Assembly: GCA_963677345.2 (NCBI GenBank)
Contig: CAXXLC010000028.1
Span: 486,628-550,627, forward strand
Length of the DNA: 64,000 nt
Source: Saccharicrinis sp963677345
GTDB taxonomy: Bacteria > Bacteroidota > Bacteroidia > Bacteroidales > Marinilabiliaceae
Reading direction: 5' to 3'
The translations under genes and the position numbers were made by a program. How positions within the stretch are numbered: the first letter of the stretch is position 1; the number at the start of each line of letters is the position of its first letter. The notes under the pieces were generated by a model. The model was given only the letters and a program-made list of their open reading frames with translations. It did no database searches and was not told where the DNA came from. Positions 26,803 to 36,763 of this stretch are shown piece after piece.

Positions 26803-28140
26803 ATGGAAAACTTAAAAATTGATATCTCAAAAACTTTCGACTTCGTTTCTGAAGAAAAAGTTGCAGGATACAAAAGTGAGATTGCTTCTCATCTAAAAGC
26901 ATTACAAGAAAAAACAGGTAGAGGAAATGACTTTTTAGGTTGGGTAAACCTTCCTTCAAGCATTGACGATGCTCAACTTACAGATATTGAAGCAACAGCT
27001 GCTAACTTAAAAGCAAAAGCCGACGTTGTTGTTGTAATTGGTATTGGAGGCAGTTACCTTGGTGCAAGGGCTGTTATTGACGCTTTATCAAACAGCTTTG
27101 ATCATTTAATTACCGAAAGAAAAAATCCCGTTGTAGTTTATGCTGGACAAAACATTGGTGAAGATTATACTGCTGAACTTCTTGATCTTTTAAAAGATAA
27201 ATCATTTGCCTTAGTTGTTATCTCTAAATCAGGAACAACAACTGAGCCTGCACTTGCATTCCGTTTATTAAAAGAACTTTTAGAAAGCAAATATTCTAAA
27301 GAAGAAGCAAAAGAACGTATTGTTGCAATTACTGATGCTAAAAAAGGTGCATTAAGAACCTTAGCAACTCAGGAAGGATATAAAACATATGTTATTCCTG
27401 ATGATGTTGGTGGACGTTTTTCTGTATTAACTCCCGTAGGTTTATTACCAATTGCTATCGCAGGTGTTGATATTAAAGCTCTTGTAAAAGGAGCTCAGGA
27501 TATGGAAAAAATTACAGCTGACGAAGCTGAAAACAGTGCAGCAGCAGTTTATGCAGCAGTTCGTAACGAGCTTTATAAAAATGGTAAGGGAACAGAAATT
27601 TTAGTGAACTACCAACCAAAACTTCACTTTGTTGCTGAATGGTGGAAGCAATTATACGGTGAAAGTGAAGGTAAAGAAAATAAAGGTATTTTCCCTGCTG
27701 CGGTTGATTTTTCAACAGACTTACACTCTATGGGTCAATGGATTCAGGAAGGTGTTCGTAACATCTTTGAAACAATCATCACTATTACAAAACCAAACAG
27801 AAAAGTGGTTATTCCTACTGACGAAGCAAATCTGGACGGATTAAACTTCTTAGCTGGAAAAAGAGTTGATGAAGTAAACAAGATGGCAGAACTAGGAACT
27901 TTAATTGCTCACGTTGACGGAGGTGTTCCTAACATTAAAGTTGAAATTCCTGAATTGAATGCATACTACCTTGGTCAATTATTATATTTCTTTGAAATTG
28001 CCTGTGGAATGAGTGGCTATATATTGGATGTAAATCCATTTGACCAACCAGGTGTTGAAGCATATAAGAAAAATATGTTTGCTCTTTTAGACAAACCAGG
28101 TTTTGAAGCTGAATCAGCTGCAATTAAAGCTAGATTATAA
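26803..28140 (+). CDS. pgi: Glucose-6-phosphate isomerase
   Basis: It interconverts glucose 6-phosphate and fructose 6-phosphate. Motifs are GIGGSYLGARAV (about 80-91), the phosphate-binding ISKSGTTTEPA (about 140-150), the signature VGGRFSVLTPVGLLP and the C-terminal catalytic region with NPFDQPGVEAYK. At 445 residues it is the short bacterial form seen in Bacteroidota and Firmicutes. A terminator follows. Confidence 0.95.
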   Translation: MENLKIDISKTFDFVSEEKVAGYKSEIASHLKALQEKTGRGNDFLGWVNLPSSIDDAQLTDIEATAANLKAKADVVVVIGIGGSYLGARAVIDALSNSFDHLITERKNPVVVYAGQNIGEDYTAELLDLLKDKSFALVVISKSGTTTEPALAFRLLKELLESKYSKEEAKERIVAITDAKKGALRTLATQEGYKTYVIPDDVGGRFSVLTPVGLLPIAIAGVDIKALVKGAQDMEKITADEAENSAAAVYAAVRNELYKNGKGTEILVNYQPKLHFVAEWWKQLYGESEGKENKGIFPAAVDFSTDLHSMGQWIQEGVRNIFETIITITKPNRKVVIPTDEANLDGLNFLAGKRVDEVNKMAELGTLIAHVDGGVPNIKVEIPELNAYYLGQLLYFFEIACGMSGYILDVNPFDQPGVEAYKKNMFALLDKPGFEAESAAIKARL

Positions 28141-28160
28141 CATCATATTTGACATACTAA

Positions 28161-28191
28161 GGCTCGAATAAAACTTATTCGGGTCTTTTTT
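28161..28191 (+). terminator. Terminator after pgi
   Basis: CGAATAA and TTATTCG form the stem core around AAC, extended by four further pairs including G-U pairs, and followed by TTTTTT. Confidence 0.85.
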
Positions 28192-28260
28192 ATAACAATT
28201 ATCTCTCCTTCTAAGAATTGGCAGTTTATTCATATCCTCAATCAATACCATATCAGATTC

Positions 28261-29391
28261 TCAACTATTTTTTGTTACAATATTTCTATCTTTCCATTGA
28301 ACTGATCCTATAAAAGCATAAAACACTATAAATGCAATATAAAAAGGATAGATTATTTGTACTAAAAAAAAGGCCCTCACATTAAAAGGAGTCTTAAAAA
28401 GGTTGGATCCCAATCTTAATAATCTAAAATCAATAAAAACTTTACTAAAAATGGCAATGCTAAAAAAGTAAAAAAAGCTTGACCCCATAAAATACGTAAG
28501 TGGATAGATCGTTGACAAAACATTAATAAAAAACACATTCCATGCAACATAAAGGGTATAATTATCTGAATACCCCTTACTCTTCGAGGCCCACCTTACT
28601 CTCTGTTGAATAAAATCTTTTAGAGTTTTCACAGGTTTCGTCTTGACTATAGCATTATGATTTAATAAAAATGTAATCTTGGCTTTGATTGATTTTGCAT
28701 ATTGAAGCAGGAATATGTCATCACCTGATGAGTATTGATTTAAGACCTTAGCCATACCATTCTGGTATAACTCTTTACTGTAAATAAGATTAGCTCCGTT
28801 GCACATTATTGGTTTACTAACTTCGCAGGCACCTGCTCCAGATGCCACCAGACTCAAAAAGTCGAGATGCTGAAAATGATCAAAAAAGGATTTTACAGGC
28901 GAAAGCACTATTGGTGCAATTATTAAGTCAGGTTGATGTATTGATATGTATTTACTAATTGTATGTAACCATTTAGAAGGATGAATGCAGTCGGCATCTG
29001 TTGTTACAATAAAAGGATTTAAAGCATTTTCAACTCCTAATTTAATAGCATTTTTTTTACCAGGTAATTGATTTTTGATTAATCTAAAATTATGATATTT
29101 TTTTACAAGCTGTAGTGCTTTAGTATATGAATTATCTGTACTAAAATCATCAATTAGTATTACTTCATAGTAATCTGAATTTAGATTTTGACAAGCTAAA
29201 CTGCTAATAACTTGAGGTAAATTATCTTGTTCATTACGAAACGGAATGATACAACTTAAGTGACTATATACACAATCCTGATTCGAGTTAAATGGAGTTG
29301 CTTTTTTTAATCCCTTATAAAAACTATAAATTATATATATATAGGAGGAAAATATAATAATTATAAATACACTTGTTCCAATCATTCCCAT
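28261..29391 (-). CDS. Membrane-associated family 2 glycosyltransferase
   Basis: The 376-residue protein has an N-terminal membrane anchor (3-23), a GT-A domain with VILIDDFSTDNS, the metal-binding TTDADC (about 131-136), an acidic GDDIFLL catalytic region and the QQRVRWASKSKG motif of processive enzymes, then three or more C-terminal membrane segments. It resembles cellulose-synthase-like or hopanoid/ceramide-type GT2 enzymes. The donor and acceptor are not known. Neighbours (HU-SPOR, UPF0104) point to envelope work, but weakly. Confidence 0.8.
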   Translation of the reverse strand: MGMIGTSVFIIIIFSSYIYIIYSFYKGLKKATPFNSNQDCVYSHLSCIIPFRNEQDNLPQVISSLACQNLNSDYYEVILIDDFSTDNSYTKALQLVKKYHNFRLIKNQLPGKKNAIKLGVENALNPFIVTTDADCIHPSKWLHTISKYISIHQPDLIIAPIVLSPVKSFFDHFQHLDFLSLVASGAGACEVSKPIMCNGANLIYSKELYQNGMAKVLNQYSSGDDIFLLQYAKSIKAKITFLLNHNAIVKTKPVKTLKDFIQQRVRWASKSKGYSDNYTLYVAWNVFFINVLSTIYPLTYFMGSSFFYFFSIAIFSKVFIDFRLLRLGSNLFKTPFNVRAFFLVQIIYPFYIAFIVFYAFIGSVQWKDRNIVTKNS

Positions 29392-29470
29392 TTAATCAAA
29401 ATAAAAGGGGGTCACTCTCTAATCGCAGTAATCCCCTCTCTGTAAAATATAAATCTTAAATATTTATAAT

Positions 29471-30610
29471 CTATTGAATTTTATATAGCCAACTTTCCAT
29501 TTTGTTTTTTTCTAATATTTCTTGCTGTCTGGCTTCAATCACTCTATATGAAACATTAGAGTCTGCACTAACTAAAAACATTTTACCCTTAGTAAGAATT
29601 TGTGCATTGGTAAAACCCTTAGATTCTAATTTTTCAACCATCTTTAACGCATTTTCATGTTGCTTGAAACTACCCACAATTACATAAAAGGCATTGCTAA
29701 CAATTGCAGGTTTATTAATTTCGCGAAGAGGTTTACTTTTGATTTCTTCTTCAACAACTTTGACAGTATCAATATGTTTTACTTCCGTATTAATTGGTTT
29801 TTCAACTTTAATCGGAGTTGTTTTAACAACTTCTTTTTTCTTACTAAAGAATACAAAATAAACAGCGATACACAGCACTACTAATAAAGCTATAATAACA
29901 AAAGTTATGACATCCTTACGTTTCTTATCCTTGGATATTTTTTGCGAGTACTTGTGAACATTTTTCTTAGAAGAGCTTGAAGTGTGCTTTTCTTTAACTA
30001 CTTGCTCTTTATTTCGACTAACAATCTGGGGTGTTATTTTTTTCCCCTCTTCTTTAACTACTGATTTACCCTCTGCATCTTCCTTATCTATTGTAAGAAT
30101 GGATTCCTCAATTTTGTCTGTAATAATTTTTTCTTCTTCTTTAATTTTTTCCTCATCCGGTGTATCTATTATTTCTGAAGAGCTATCAATATCTAACAAA
30201 TTAGCTTCATTATTATCAGTAATATCTTCAATTTTCTCCAAAGAGATTTCTTTGGTAACTTTAAAATCTTGTTCTAAATCAGAAAAATCACCTAAGTCAG
30301 AAGCTTGTTGGAATCTTAAAATACCATTCTCATCTTTTTTAAAAACACCCAGTTTTTCAATATTGTAAATACCCTTCTCATCCAATTCTTTCTTCAGAGT
30401 ATCCACAAAATCAAATACCTGGTCAGTTGCAACAATAGTATCAATACCTTTATTTTCGGCCACATAATTTACGAGTAATCCGTCATTAAAACTCAAGAAG
30501 TTATTAAAGAGAATACTAATACCATTTTCTTTAGAAATGATAAATGCTCCAAAATTGGGAATGATGACCCTGTTATTTTCCTTAATTAAATCTAGTATAT
30601 ATTTTTCCAT
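29471..30610 (-). CDS. HU-like and SPOR domain membrane protein
   Basis: Residues 1-110 resemble the bacterial CCDC81-type HU-like domain (LIKENNRVIIPNFGAFIIS, INIEKLGVFKKDENGILRFQQ). A long Glu/Lys/Ile-rich disordered linker follows, then a membrane span near 234-254 (VITFVIIALLVVLCIAVYFVFF). A C-terminal SPOR domain (about 300-379, AFYVIVGSFKQHENALKMVEKL) binds denuded peptidoglycan. The layout is typical of Bacteroidota and suggests a cell-division or septum-related envelope protein. The cytoplasmic HU-like part may bind a partner or DNA. Confidence 0.85.
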   Translation of the reverse strand: MEKYILDLIKENNRVIIPNFGAFIISKENGISILFNNFLSFNDGLLVNYVAENKGIDTIVATDQVFDFVDTLKKELDEKGIYNIEKLGVFKKDENGILRFQQASDLGDFSDLEQDFKVTKEISLEKIEDITDNNEANLLDIDSSSEIIDTPDEEKIKEEEKIITDKIEESILTIDKEDAEGKSVVKEEGKKITPQIVSRNKEQVVKEKHTSSSSKKNVHKYSQKISKDKKRKDVITFVIIALLVVLCIAVYFVFFSKKKEVVKTTPIKVEKPINTEVKHIDTVKVVEEEIKSKPLREINKPAIVSNAFYVIVGSFKQHENALKMVEKLESKGFTNAQILTKGKMFLVSADSNVSYRVIEARQQEILEKNKMESWLYKIQ

Positions 30611-30725
30611 CGATTTTCGAGTTATTTTTTAGGTTAATAAAATGGAAAAAGCGTACTAAAGATAATGAGTTTTTAAAGAATTGGAATAATATTAATTAAA
30701 AGTTTAAAATTATTAGCAAATACCG

Positions 30726-31676
30726 TTATAAAGATTTACTGTATTGAATGATATATGCAGACCCACAAAGTGCCGGAATCACCTGGTTCACAAACCACAA
30801 AACACTTACTGCCAAAAGGACATTTATTTCATTTGAAAAAAAAGGAGCAAATAAAAATATTGCTACAGAATTTCGTACACCCAAGTCAGCTAAAAGAAAC
30901 GATGGTATTAAAGTAATACACATAAAATATATAGGCACCCATAAAATTATACTCCATTGAAACTTGAATTCAAAAAATGTATAAAGTAATATAATCAGCT
31001 GACTACAATACAACAAATAACGAGTGAGGCTTAGAAGAAAAACAATTAAATATTTTTTTAACTTAATCTCTTTTATAGTTAAAATGGATTTTAATAGATT
31101 ATTTGTCCAATTATACCTTAAAAGATAAATATATAGTGTATTACGAATAGAATACAATAATATGAAAGTTATTAAAATTAATAAAGTAGAAAGAAACAAA
31201 TACTGAAAAATAACTATATAACGCAAACTATTATTTAAACTTATAAAAACTAGAAAAGTAATACCTAAAATCAAAATTATTACATTTTGAAATGCCCCTC
31301 CCAAGTAATTTAAGATAGTACCTTTTGTTTTATGCTGACTTGGCAGAAAAATAATTCTCCCATAAGGTTCTCCTAATTTGCCAGGCGTAAAAATTCCAGT
31401 TGAGAAACCTGAAATTATCATTTTAAGAGCTTGCTTAATTTTTATCTTGTAAAATGAAGACATCAATACTTTCCATTTATATGCTTCTGTGAATATATTA
31501 AGATAAGAAAGGATTAGTACAAATAATATATAAATAGCAGTATCATTATTAAGCATAATACCAGAAAAATCTAGTTTTATATTGGATAGCCTAAATGCAA
31601 TATAACCATATGAAAATACAACGACTAATAAACCAATGTTTCTCTGTCTGTGTTTTTTAATTTGCCTAATAAACAT
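30726..31676 (-). CDS. UPF0104/lysylphosphatidylglycerol synthase-like membrane protein
   Basis: The 316-residue protein is nearly all membrane segments (about eight) and shows the family features KWKVLMSSF and GFSTGIFTPGKLGEPYGR near residues 70-105, which are typical of the flippase-like UPF0104/AglD/MprF membrane domain. No aminoacyl-transferase domain is attached. It probably moves or modifies a lipid; the substrate is unknown. It lies after a 227-base divergent gap with rsmA. Confidence 0.75.
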   Translation of the reverse strand: MFIRQIKKHRQRNIGLLVVVFSYGYIAFRLSNIKLDFSGIMLNNDTAIYILFVLILSYLNIFTEAYKWKVLMSSFYKIKIKQALKMIISGFSTGIFTPGKLGEPYGRIIFLPSQHKTKGTILNYLGGAFQNVIILILGITFLVFISLNNSLRYIVIFQYLFLSTLLILITFILLYSIRNTLYIYLLRYNWTNNLLKSILTIKEIKLKKYLIVFLLSLTRYLLYCSQLIILLYTFFEFKFQWSIILWVPIYFMCITLIPSFLLADLGVRNSVAIFLFAPFFSNEINVLLAVSVLWFVNQVIPALCGSAYIIQYSKSL

Positions 31677-31809
31677 TTATTATCTTATTGTTATACTGAA
31701 ATAAATAAAAAACTGTGAGCTTTGATAAAGTTACCCATCTGTAATTAACCAGACCTATAAAACTGAGTTGGATTAAAATTTTATCTAAGTGATTTTACTA
31801 ATAATATTT

Positions 31810-31817
31810 TACCTTTG
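31810..31817 (+). promoter_or_regulatory. Candidate -7 element TACCTTTG for rsmA
   Basis: An exact TAnnTTTG match 143 bases before the chosen rsmA start. Confidence 0.45.
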
Positions 31818-31959
31818 TTGTTGGATTTGAGAGTGCAATTTTAAAAAGATTATTTGTGAGCACAAAATCACAAAAGCTAAACGTTAAAAACAATTAATTA
31901 TTTTGGTTTTGATATACATCAACCACAAATATTTCCTGCTACTTTCTAATATTAAGCCA

Positions 31960-32736
31960 ATGAAAAATGTAAAAGCAAAAAAACATTTGGGTCAACATTT
32001 TCTTACAGACGAAAAAATAGCTCAAAGAATTGTAAATAGTCTCACGGATTATAGTGTTAGTGTGTTGGAGATTGGTCCAGGAATGGGAGTACTTACAAAA
32101 TATTTAGTTGATAAAGAAAATATCGACCTAAAAGTCATAGAATTAGACTCTGAATCAGTAGAATATCTACAAGTAAATTATCCGCTATTACAAGGAAAAA
32201 TCATATCTGGTGATTTCTTAAAAATGAATTTACATGAGATAAATACTGATCATTTTAACATTATTGGAAATTTTCCTTATAACATATCTAGCCAAATATT
32301 TTTTAAAGTACTAGATTATAAAGACAAAATTCCTCAGGTTGTAGGTATGCTTCAAAAAGAAGTTGCAGAGCGATTGGCATGCCCACCAGGAAGCAAGGTC
32401 TATGGTATTCTAAGTGTGTTTTTGCAAGCCTATTATAATGTTGAGTATTTATTTACTGTACCAGAAAATGTTTTTAATCCCCCTCCCAAGGTTAAATCTG
32501 GTGTTATCAGGCTGATTCGTAATGATGTGAAAAAGCTTGACTGTGACGAACAGTTATTTTTTAGAATTGTTAAGGCTGGATTTAATCAGCGAAGAAAAAC
32601 ATTGAGTAATTCATTAAAAGTTATTCCTTTTAATAGAGACTCAATTAGTGAATGTTCATTATTTACAAAACGACCGGAGCAACTATCCGTAAGTGAATTT
32701 GTTGAATTAACAAATTTTATTGAAAAGCATCAATAA
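31960..32736 (+). CDS. rsmA: 16S rRNA dimethyladenosine transferase RsmA (KsgA)
   Basis: RsmA dimethylates A1518 and A1519 of 16S rRNA. The start at 31960 gives MKNVKAKKHLGQHFLTD, the canonical N-terminus; an earlier in-frame ATG at 31903 would add 19 residues. SAM motif I is LEIGPGMGVLT, motif IV is NFPYNIS, and the C-terminal domain carries NPPPKVKSGVIRLIR and FNQRRKTLSNSL. It is complete at 258 residues. mgtE follows after 53 bases. Confidence 0.95.
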   Translation: MKNVKAKKHLGQHFLTDEKIAQRIVNSLTDYSVSVLEIGPGMGVLTKYLVDKENIDLKVIELDSESVEYLQVNYPLLQGKIISGDFLKMNLHEINTDHFNIIGNFPYNISSQIFFKVLDYKDKIPQVVGMLQKEVAERLACPPGSKVYGILSVFLQAYYNVEYLFTVPENVFNPPPKVKSGVIRLIRNDVKKLDCDEQLFFRIVKAGFNQRRKTLSNSLKVIPFNRDSISECSLFTKRPEQLSVSEFVELTNFIEKHQ

Positions 32737-32789
32737 AAGAATGGTTTATCAAAATCATTCATCTATAATCGTAAAAAGCAGTATCAGTT

Positions 32790-34154
32790 ATGGCAGAATT
32801 CAAATTAACGCGTGAATTTGTTGACCAAATAAAACAAAAAATTGAAATTAAAGATGAGATTCGGATTTTAGAGGACATTCAGGATCTGCATCCTGCTGAT
32901 ATTGCTGATTTATATAGAGAACTTGATCTTGAAGAAGCCAAATACCTTTACCTAATTGCAGATGATGAAACTGCAGCTGATGTCATTACAGAACTAGATG
33001 AAGATGAACGTAGGCGTTTATTAAGTGCCCTACCCAGTGAAGTAATTGCCAAGCGCTATATTGATAAGATGGACTCTGATGATGCTGCAGATGTTTTAGG
33101 TGAAATGGAGGAGGGCAGGCAGCAGGAAGTCCTTTCATATATGGATGATATCAAGTCAGCAGGAGATATTGCAGACTTACTTAATTATGATGAGGACACT
33201 GCCGGGGGATTAATGGGTAAGGAACTTATTAAAGTTAAAGAATCCTGGAACTTACCAATATGCATACGGAGTATCCGTCAACAAGGAGAAGAACTTGATG
33301 AGGTTTATTATGTTTACGTTGTAGATAATGATGGCATTTTAAAAGGAACTCTTTCATTAAAGCGCTTACTGTTAAGTCCAACAACAAAAACTGTTAAAGA
33401 AATATATAATGATAATGTCATCTCTGTAAACGCCAATGTTGCTGCAGATGAAGTTAGTTCTATAATGGAAAGATATGACCTTGTTGCCTTACCCGTTGTT
33501 GATAGCATTGGTCGTTTATTAGGACGAATTACAATTGACGATGTTGTAGATGTTATTCGAGAAGAAGCAGGAAAAGACTATCAATTGGCATCTGGTATTA
33601 CAGATGATGTAGAATCATCGGACAGTGTTTGGACACACACAAAGGCTCGTATGCCATGGCTATTTATAGGTTTAATGGGAGGTATTTTGTCTTCTATGGT
33701 TGTTAGTCAATACGAGGGATTAATTGGTTTAAATCCCCAAATTTCATTTTTCATGGGATTAATTGCAGCTATGGGGGGTAATACTGGAATGCAATCTTCG
33801 GCAATAATAGTTCAATCACTGGCTACAGGAACAACCGGTTTATATTCTACTTGGGGAAAATTGTTTAAAGAACTAGCGGTAGGAGCATTGAATGCCGTAG
33901 TTTTATCCTCAGTAATTTTTACATTTAATTTAATAAAAGGTGCAGATCAGGCTCTTACTTACACTGTTTCTCTTGCCATGTTCTCTGTAATAATCATTGC
34001 TTCTTTATTTGGAACCTTTATCCCATTAGCATTAAAAAGAGTAAACGTGGATCCTGCTGTTGCTACAGGTCCTTTTGTTACAACACTAAATGATATTTTG
34101 GGGATGTTGATTTACTTCACAATAGGGACTGTATGCTATTCTATATTTGTTTAA
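32790..34154 (+). CDS. mgtE: Magnesium transporter MgtE
   Basis: The 454-residue protein has the N-terminal superhelical domain (LHPADIADLYRELDLEEAKYLYLI), two CBS domains (about 138-255) and five membrane segments (about 285-454) with the pore motif NPQISFFMGLIAAMGGNTGMQS. It takes up Mg2+ and is gated by Mg2+ bound to the cytoplasmic domains. It probably shares a transcript with rsmA, and converges with the PAS gene on the opposite strand. Confidence 0.95.
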   Translation: MAEFKLTREFVDQIKQKIEIKDEIRILEDIQDLHPADIADLYRELDLEEAKYLYLIADDETAADVITELDEDERRRLLSALPSEVIAKRYIDKMDSDDAADVLGEMEEGRQQEVLSYMDDIKSAGDIADLLNYDEDTAGGLMGKELIKVKESWNLPICIRSIRQQGEELDEVYYVYVVDNDGILKGTLSLKRLLLSPTTKTVKEIYNDNVISVNANVAADEVSSIMERYDLVALPVVDSIGRLLGRITIDDVVDVIREEAGKDYQLASGITDDVESSDSVWTHTKARMPWLFIGLMGGILSSMVVSQYEGLIGLNPQISFFMGLIAAMGGNTGMQSSAIIVQSLATGTTGLYSTWGKLFKELAVGALNAVVLSSVIFTFNLIKGADQALTYTVSLAMFSVIIIASLFGTFIPLALKRVNVDPAVATGPFVTTLNDILGMLIYFTIGTVCYSIFV

Positions 34155-34180
34155 AAAACATAAAATAATCCAATTAAACC

Positions 34181-34196
34181 TGTTCCATGTGGAACC
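34181..34196. promoter_or_regulatory. parS-like palindrome
   Basis: TGTTCCATGTGGAACC is a near-perfect 16-base palindrome in the 46-base gap between two convergent genes. It differs from the known parS form TGTTCCACGTGGAACC (ParB-binding) only by T for C next to the centre. The same palindrome could act as a short terminator stem, although no T-run follows. Confidence 0.35.
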
Positions 34197-34200
34197 AGAA

Positions 34201-34581
34201 CTAATTCCCCAAGTAGCTAATGTCAAAGAAAGCACCATATACAGATTTAACACTTCCATTGTGATCAAATCGCAGATGCCCTTTTAATTGAATAGTTCTT
34301 AATCGATTATCTGAATCTACTAATCTAATCTGAATTATTTTGCTGGTATCACCATTCAACCATTTTTCAAATTGTTGAATAAATATTGGAATATCTACGC
34401 CAATAATCAAAGACTTAATATTTGACAAATAGCAAGATTCATTACATTTTAATCCTAATATATTTTTCATGTTTGATGATATCTGGATGGAGTCATCAGA
34501 AACCTTATAAATAAAGAAATCAACTGATCCAACTATTTCTTTAGAATCATTAATCATATTGAAATCATAAAATTTTTGCAT
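34201..34581 (-). CDS. Single PAS-domain protein of the chemosensory operon
   Basis: The 126-residue protein is one PAS fold (DFFIYKVSDDSIQISSNMKNILGLK ... RLRTIQLKGHLRFDHNGSVKSVYGAFFDIS) without an output domain. It follows cheA after 57 bases on the same strand. A small free PAS protein next to cheA may present a signal to CheA or a receptor, but this is inference. Confidence 0.7.
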   Translation of the reverse strand: MQKFYDFNMINDSKEIVGSVDFFIYKVSDDSIQISSNMKNILGLKCNESCYLSNIKSLIIGVDIPIFIQQFEKWLNGDTSKIIQIRLVDSDNRLRTIQLKGHLRFDHNGSVKSVYGAFFDISYLGN

Positions 34582-34638
34582 ATTAAAATAAAACGATTAC
34601 AATTTATTACGCAAAAACCTACCTAAATGTTATATTTT

Positions 34639-36666
34639 TTATACCGCTTTTGAATATAAATTTTGATTAATATTATTTGTATCTAATAAAAAGGCTACCT
34701 CTCCATTACCTAATACACTAGCAGCAGATATTTCCTGATGACTCTTAACAAGCTCACCCATTGGCTTTAACACAGCCTGATGCTGTCCTAAAATTTCATC
34801 AGCAAAGATAGCAAACCTACTATTGTTTTTCTTTATCATTATCATTTTAGCCATTTTACTTTGATGCTCTGTGATATCAAATAAATCTCTTAATGAAACA
34901 AAAGGAATAAGTTCTTCCTCAAAATCAACAGTAGAGTGTTTAAGTCTTTTTTCTACGTTATCATATTGCATTTGAGAACAAATTTCAACATCAGATAAAG
35001 GAAGTAAGAATTTCATTTTTCCAGAACGAACAAGTAATGTATCTAAAATAGCAATAGATTGTTGCAATTTAATTGTAAAAGTAGTTCCTTGACCTGAAAC
35101 ACTTGAAATATCCAACTCCCCTCTCATTTCGGCAATTTTCTGCTTCACCACATCCATACCTACTCCTCTTCCGGAAATATCTGTAACTTCTGATGCCGTT
35201 GAAAAACCAGGTTCACAAATTAGTTTATAGATATCTTTATCTGTTAAATTATCTTCTTTGCTTATAAATCCATTAGCAACTGCTTTTCTAATAATAGCAT
35301 CTCTGTTCAACCCTTTACCATCATCGGTTACTTCAATAAAAATGTTGTTACCGGAATTATATGCTTTCAATTTAATTATACCTTTTGATTCTTTTCCGAC
35401 CGACAATCTATCTTCTGGTTGTTCAATACCATGATCCAAAGCATTACGAAGTATATGAACTAGGGGTTCAGCTACCATATCAATCGAACTTTTATCCAGC
35501 TCTGTTTCCATCCCTTCTGTTATAAATTCAATTTCTTTACCAAGGTTATTAGAAATATCTCGAACAAGTCTATTAAATTTTGGAACCATATCCCTAATAG
35601 GAATTAATCGGATTTCAAGGGCATTGTTTCTAAATTGTTTTGATAAACGATCCAGTTTTTCTATTTGAGGACGTATAGACTCAAATCCCTTTTCTTTACT
35701 GGATAAATTTAATTGTGAAGAAGTAGTGATAAATTCACTAACTAAGTACATTAAATAATCTAGTTTCTCAGAATCAACCGATATCCGATTCATATTTTGC
35801 CTAATAGAGGCAATCATTGATTCTGTGTTATTTAATTTATTTTTGATCTGTTGTGGAATATCATTGTTGGTTTTTGCTGCATCAACATTTGATGTTTTAG
35901 ATAAATGCATTTGCTCTGCAAGAACTAATTCTTGCTGGTTATGATCCATTTCATCAGCATTAAATATATCAAAGTCAGCTACCTTTCTTATAATACAATA
36001 TTCAAAAACAAACATTAATGCATCCTCAATATCCATTTGGCTAAAGTTACCAACAACAAAGATACTCCACCTTTCTTCATCCTCACCATCAACAGGTAAA
36101 GCATTTATAGATCTGATTTCACCAATTTCTGAAAGATCCTTAATTGTATAAAAAACATTTATACGCCTGTCAATTATGCTTTGGTGTGTATGGAAGATAA
36201 TATTATAAGTAACAACACCATTATCATTTACTTTTTTCTTTACGTAAGAATTTTTGGAGCTATTCTTTGATTGAGTAATAATTTTATTACACCAATCAAA
36301 TAATTTAGTCTGATTTTCCTGATTTTCTTTTATTTCAAAATGCTCATCCTTTATTAACGCAAACAATTGATCTACAATAATTAACGTTTGATCTAATATT
36401 TCCTGACTTAAATCCAGTGAGTCATTTCTAATTAAATCGTAAATATTCTCTGCATTATGAGTAAGTTCACTCATAGCCTTGTAACCATACATACCACTAA
36501 CTCCTTTAATGGTATGCATTACTCTAAAAACTTCCTGAATTAACTCCATGTTTTTAGGATTCTCTTCAAGCTGAAGAATGATACTCTCCATAGAATTAAG
36601 TAGGTTAGTTGCTTCCTCTATAAAAAGAGTTTTAAATTTTGAGATATCATTTACGCTCATACTCAA
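34639..36666 (-). CDS. cheA: Chemotaxis-type histidine kinase CheA
   Basis: The 675-residue kinase has an N-terminal Hpt domain with the phosphorylated His51 in MHTIKGVSGMYG, a linker region (about 150-240) that may be a divergent P2, the dimerisation helices (about 285-350), the ATPase with N-box EPLVHILRNALDHGIE, G1 VTDDGKGLN and G2 GRGVGMDVVKQKI, and a CheW-like P5 domain. It is the third gene of the cheW-receptor-cheA-PAS operon. No cheY, cheB or cheR lies in the window, so the output regulator is elsewhere. Confidence 0.93.
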   Translation of the reverse strand: MSMSVNDISKFKTLFIEEATNLLNSMESIILQLEENPKNMELIQEVFRVMHTIKGVSGMYGYKAMSELTHNAENIYDLIRNDSLDLSQEILDQTLIIVDQLFALIKDEHFEIKENQENQTKLFDWCNKIITQSKNSSKNSYVKKKVNDNGVVTYNIIFHTHQSIIDRRINVFYTIKDLSEIGEIRSINALPVDGEDEERWSIFVVGNFSQMDIEDALMFVFEYCIIRKVADFDIFNADEMDHNQQELVLAEQMHLSKTSNVDAAKTNNDIPQQIKNKLNNTESMIASIRQNMNRISVDSEKLDYLMYLVSEFITTSSQLNLSSKEKGFESIRPQIEKLDRLSKQFRNNALEIRLIPIRDMVPKFNRLVRDISNNLGKEIEFITEGMETELDKSSIDMVAEPLVHILRNALDHGIEQPEDRLSVGKESKGIIKLKAYNSGNNIFIEVTDDGKGLNRDAIIRKAVANGFISKEDNLTDKDIYKLICEPGFSTASEVTDISGRGVGMDVVKQKIAEMRGELDISSVSGQGTTFTIKLQQSIAILDTLLVRSGKMKFLLPLSDVEICSQMQYDNVEKRLKHSTVDFEEELIPFVSLRDLFDITEHQSKMAKMIMIKKNNSRFAIFADEILGQHQAVLKPMGELVKSHQEISAASVLGNGEVAFLLDTNNINQNLYSKAV

Positions 36667-36763
36667 ATTCTTTTAATTAGATTTTTCAACAGAGAAATGC
36701 TTCGTTAAGCATTTCTCTGAAAGGAAAACTAAGTAATAGTGTTTGTGGAAAAATATTTAATAA

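Noticed and set aside
29982..30368. Open frame of 128 codons opposite the HU-SPOR gene
   Set aside because: It is antisense to a low-complexity Glu/Lys linker and is itself Ser-rich, as expected of a mirror frame.
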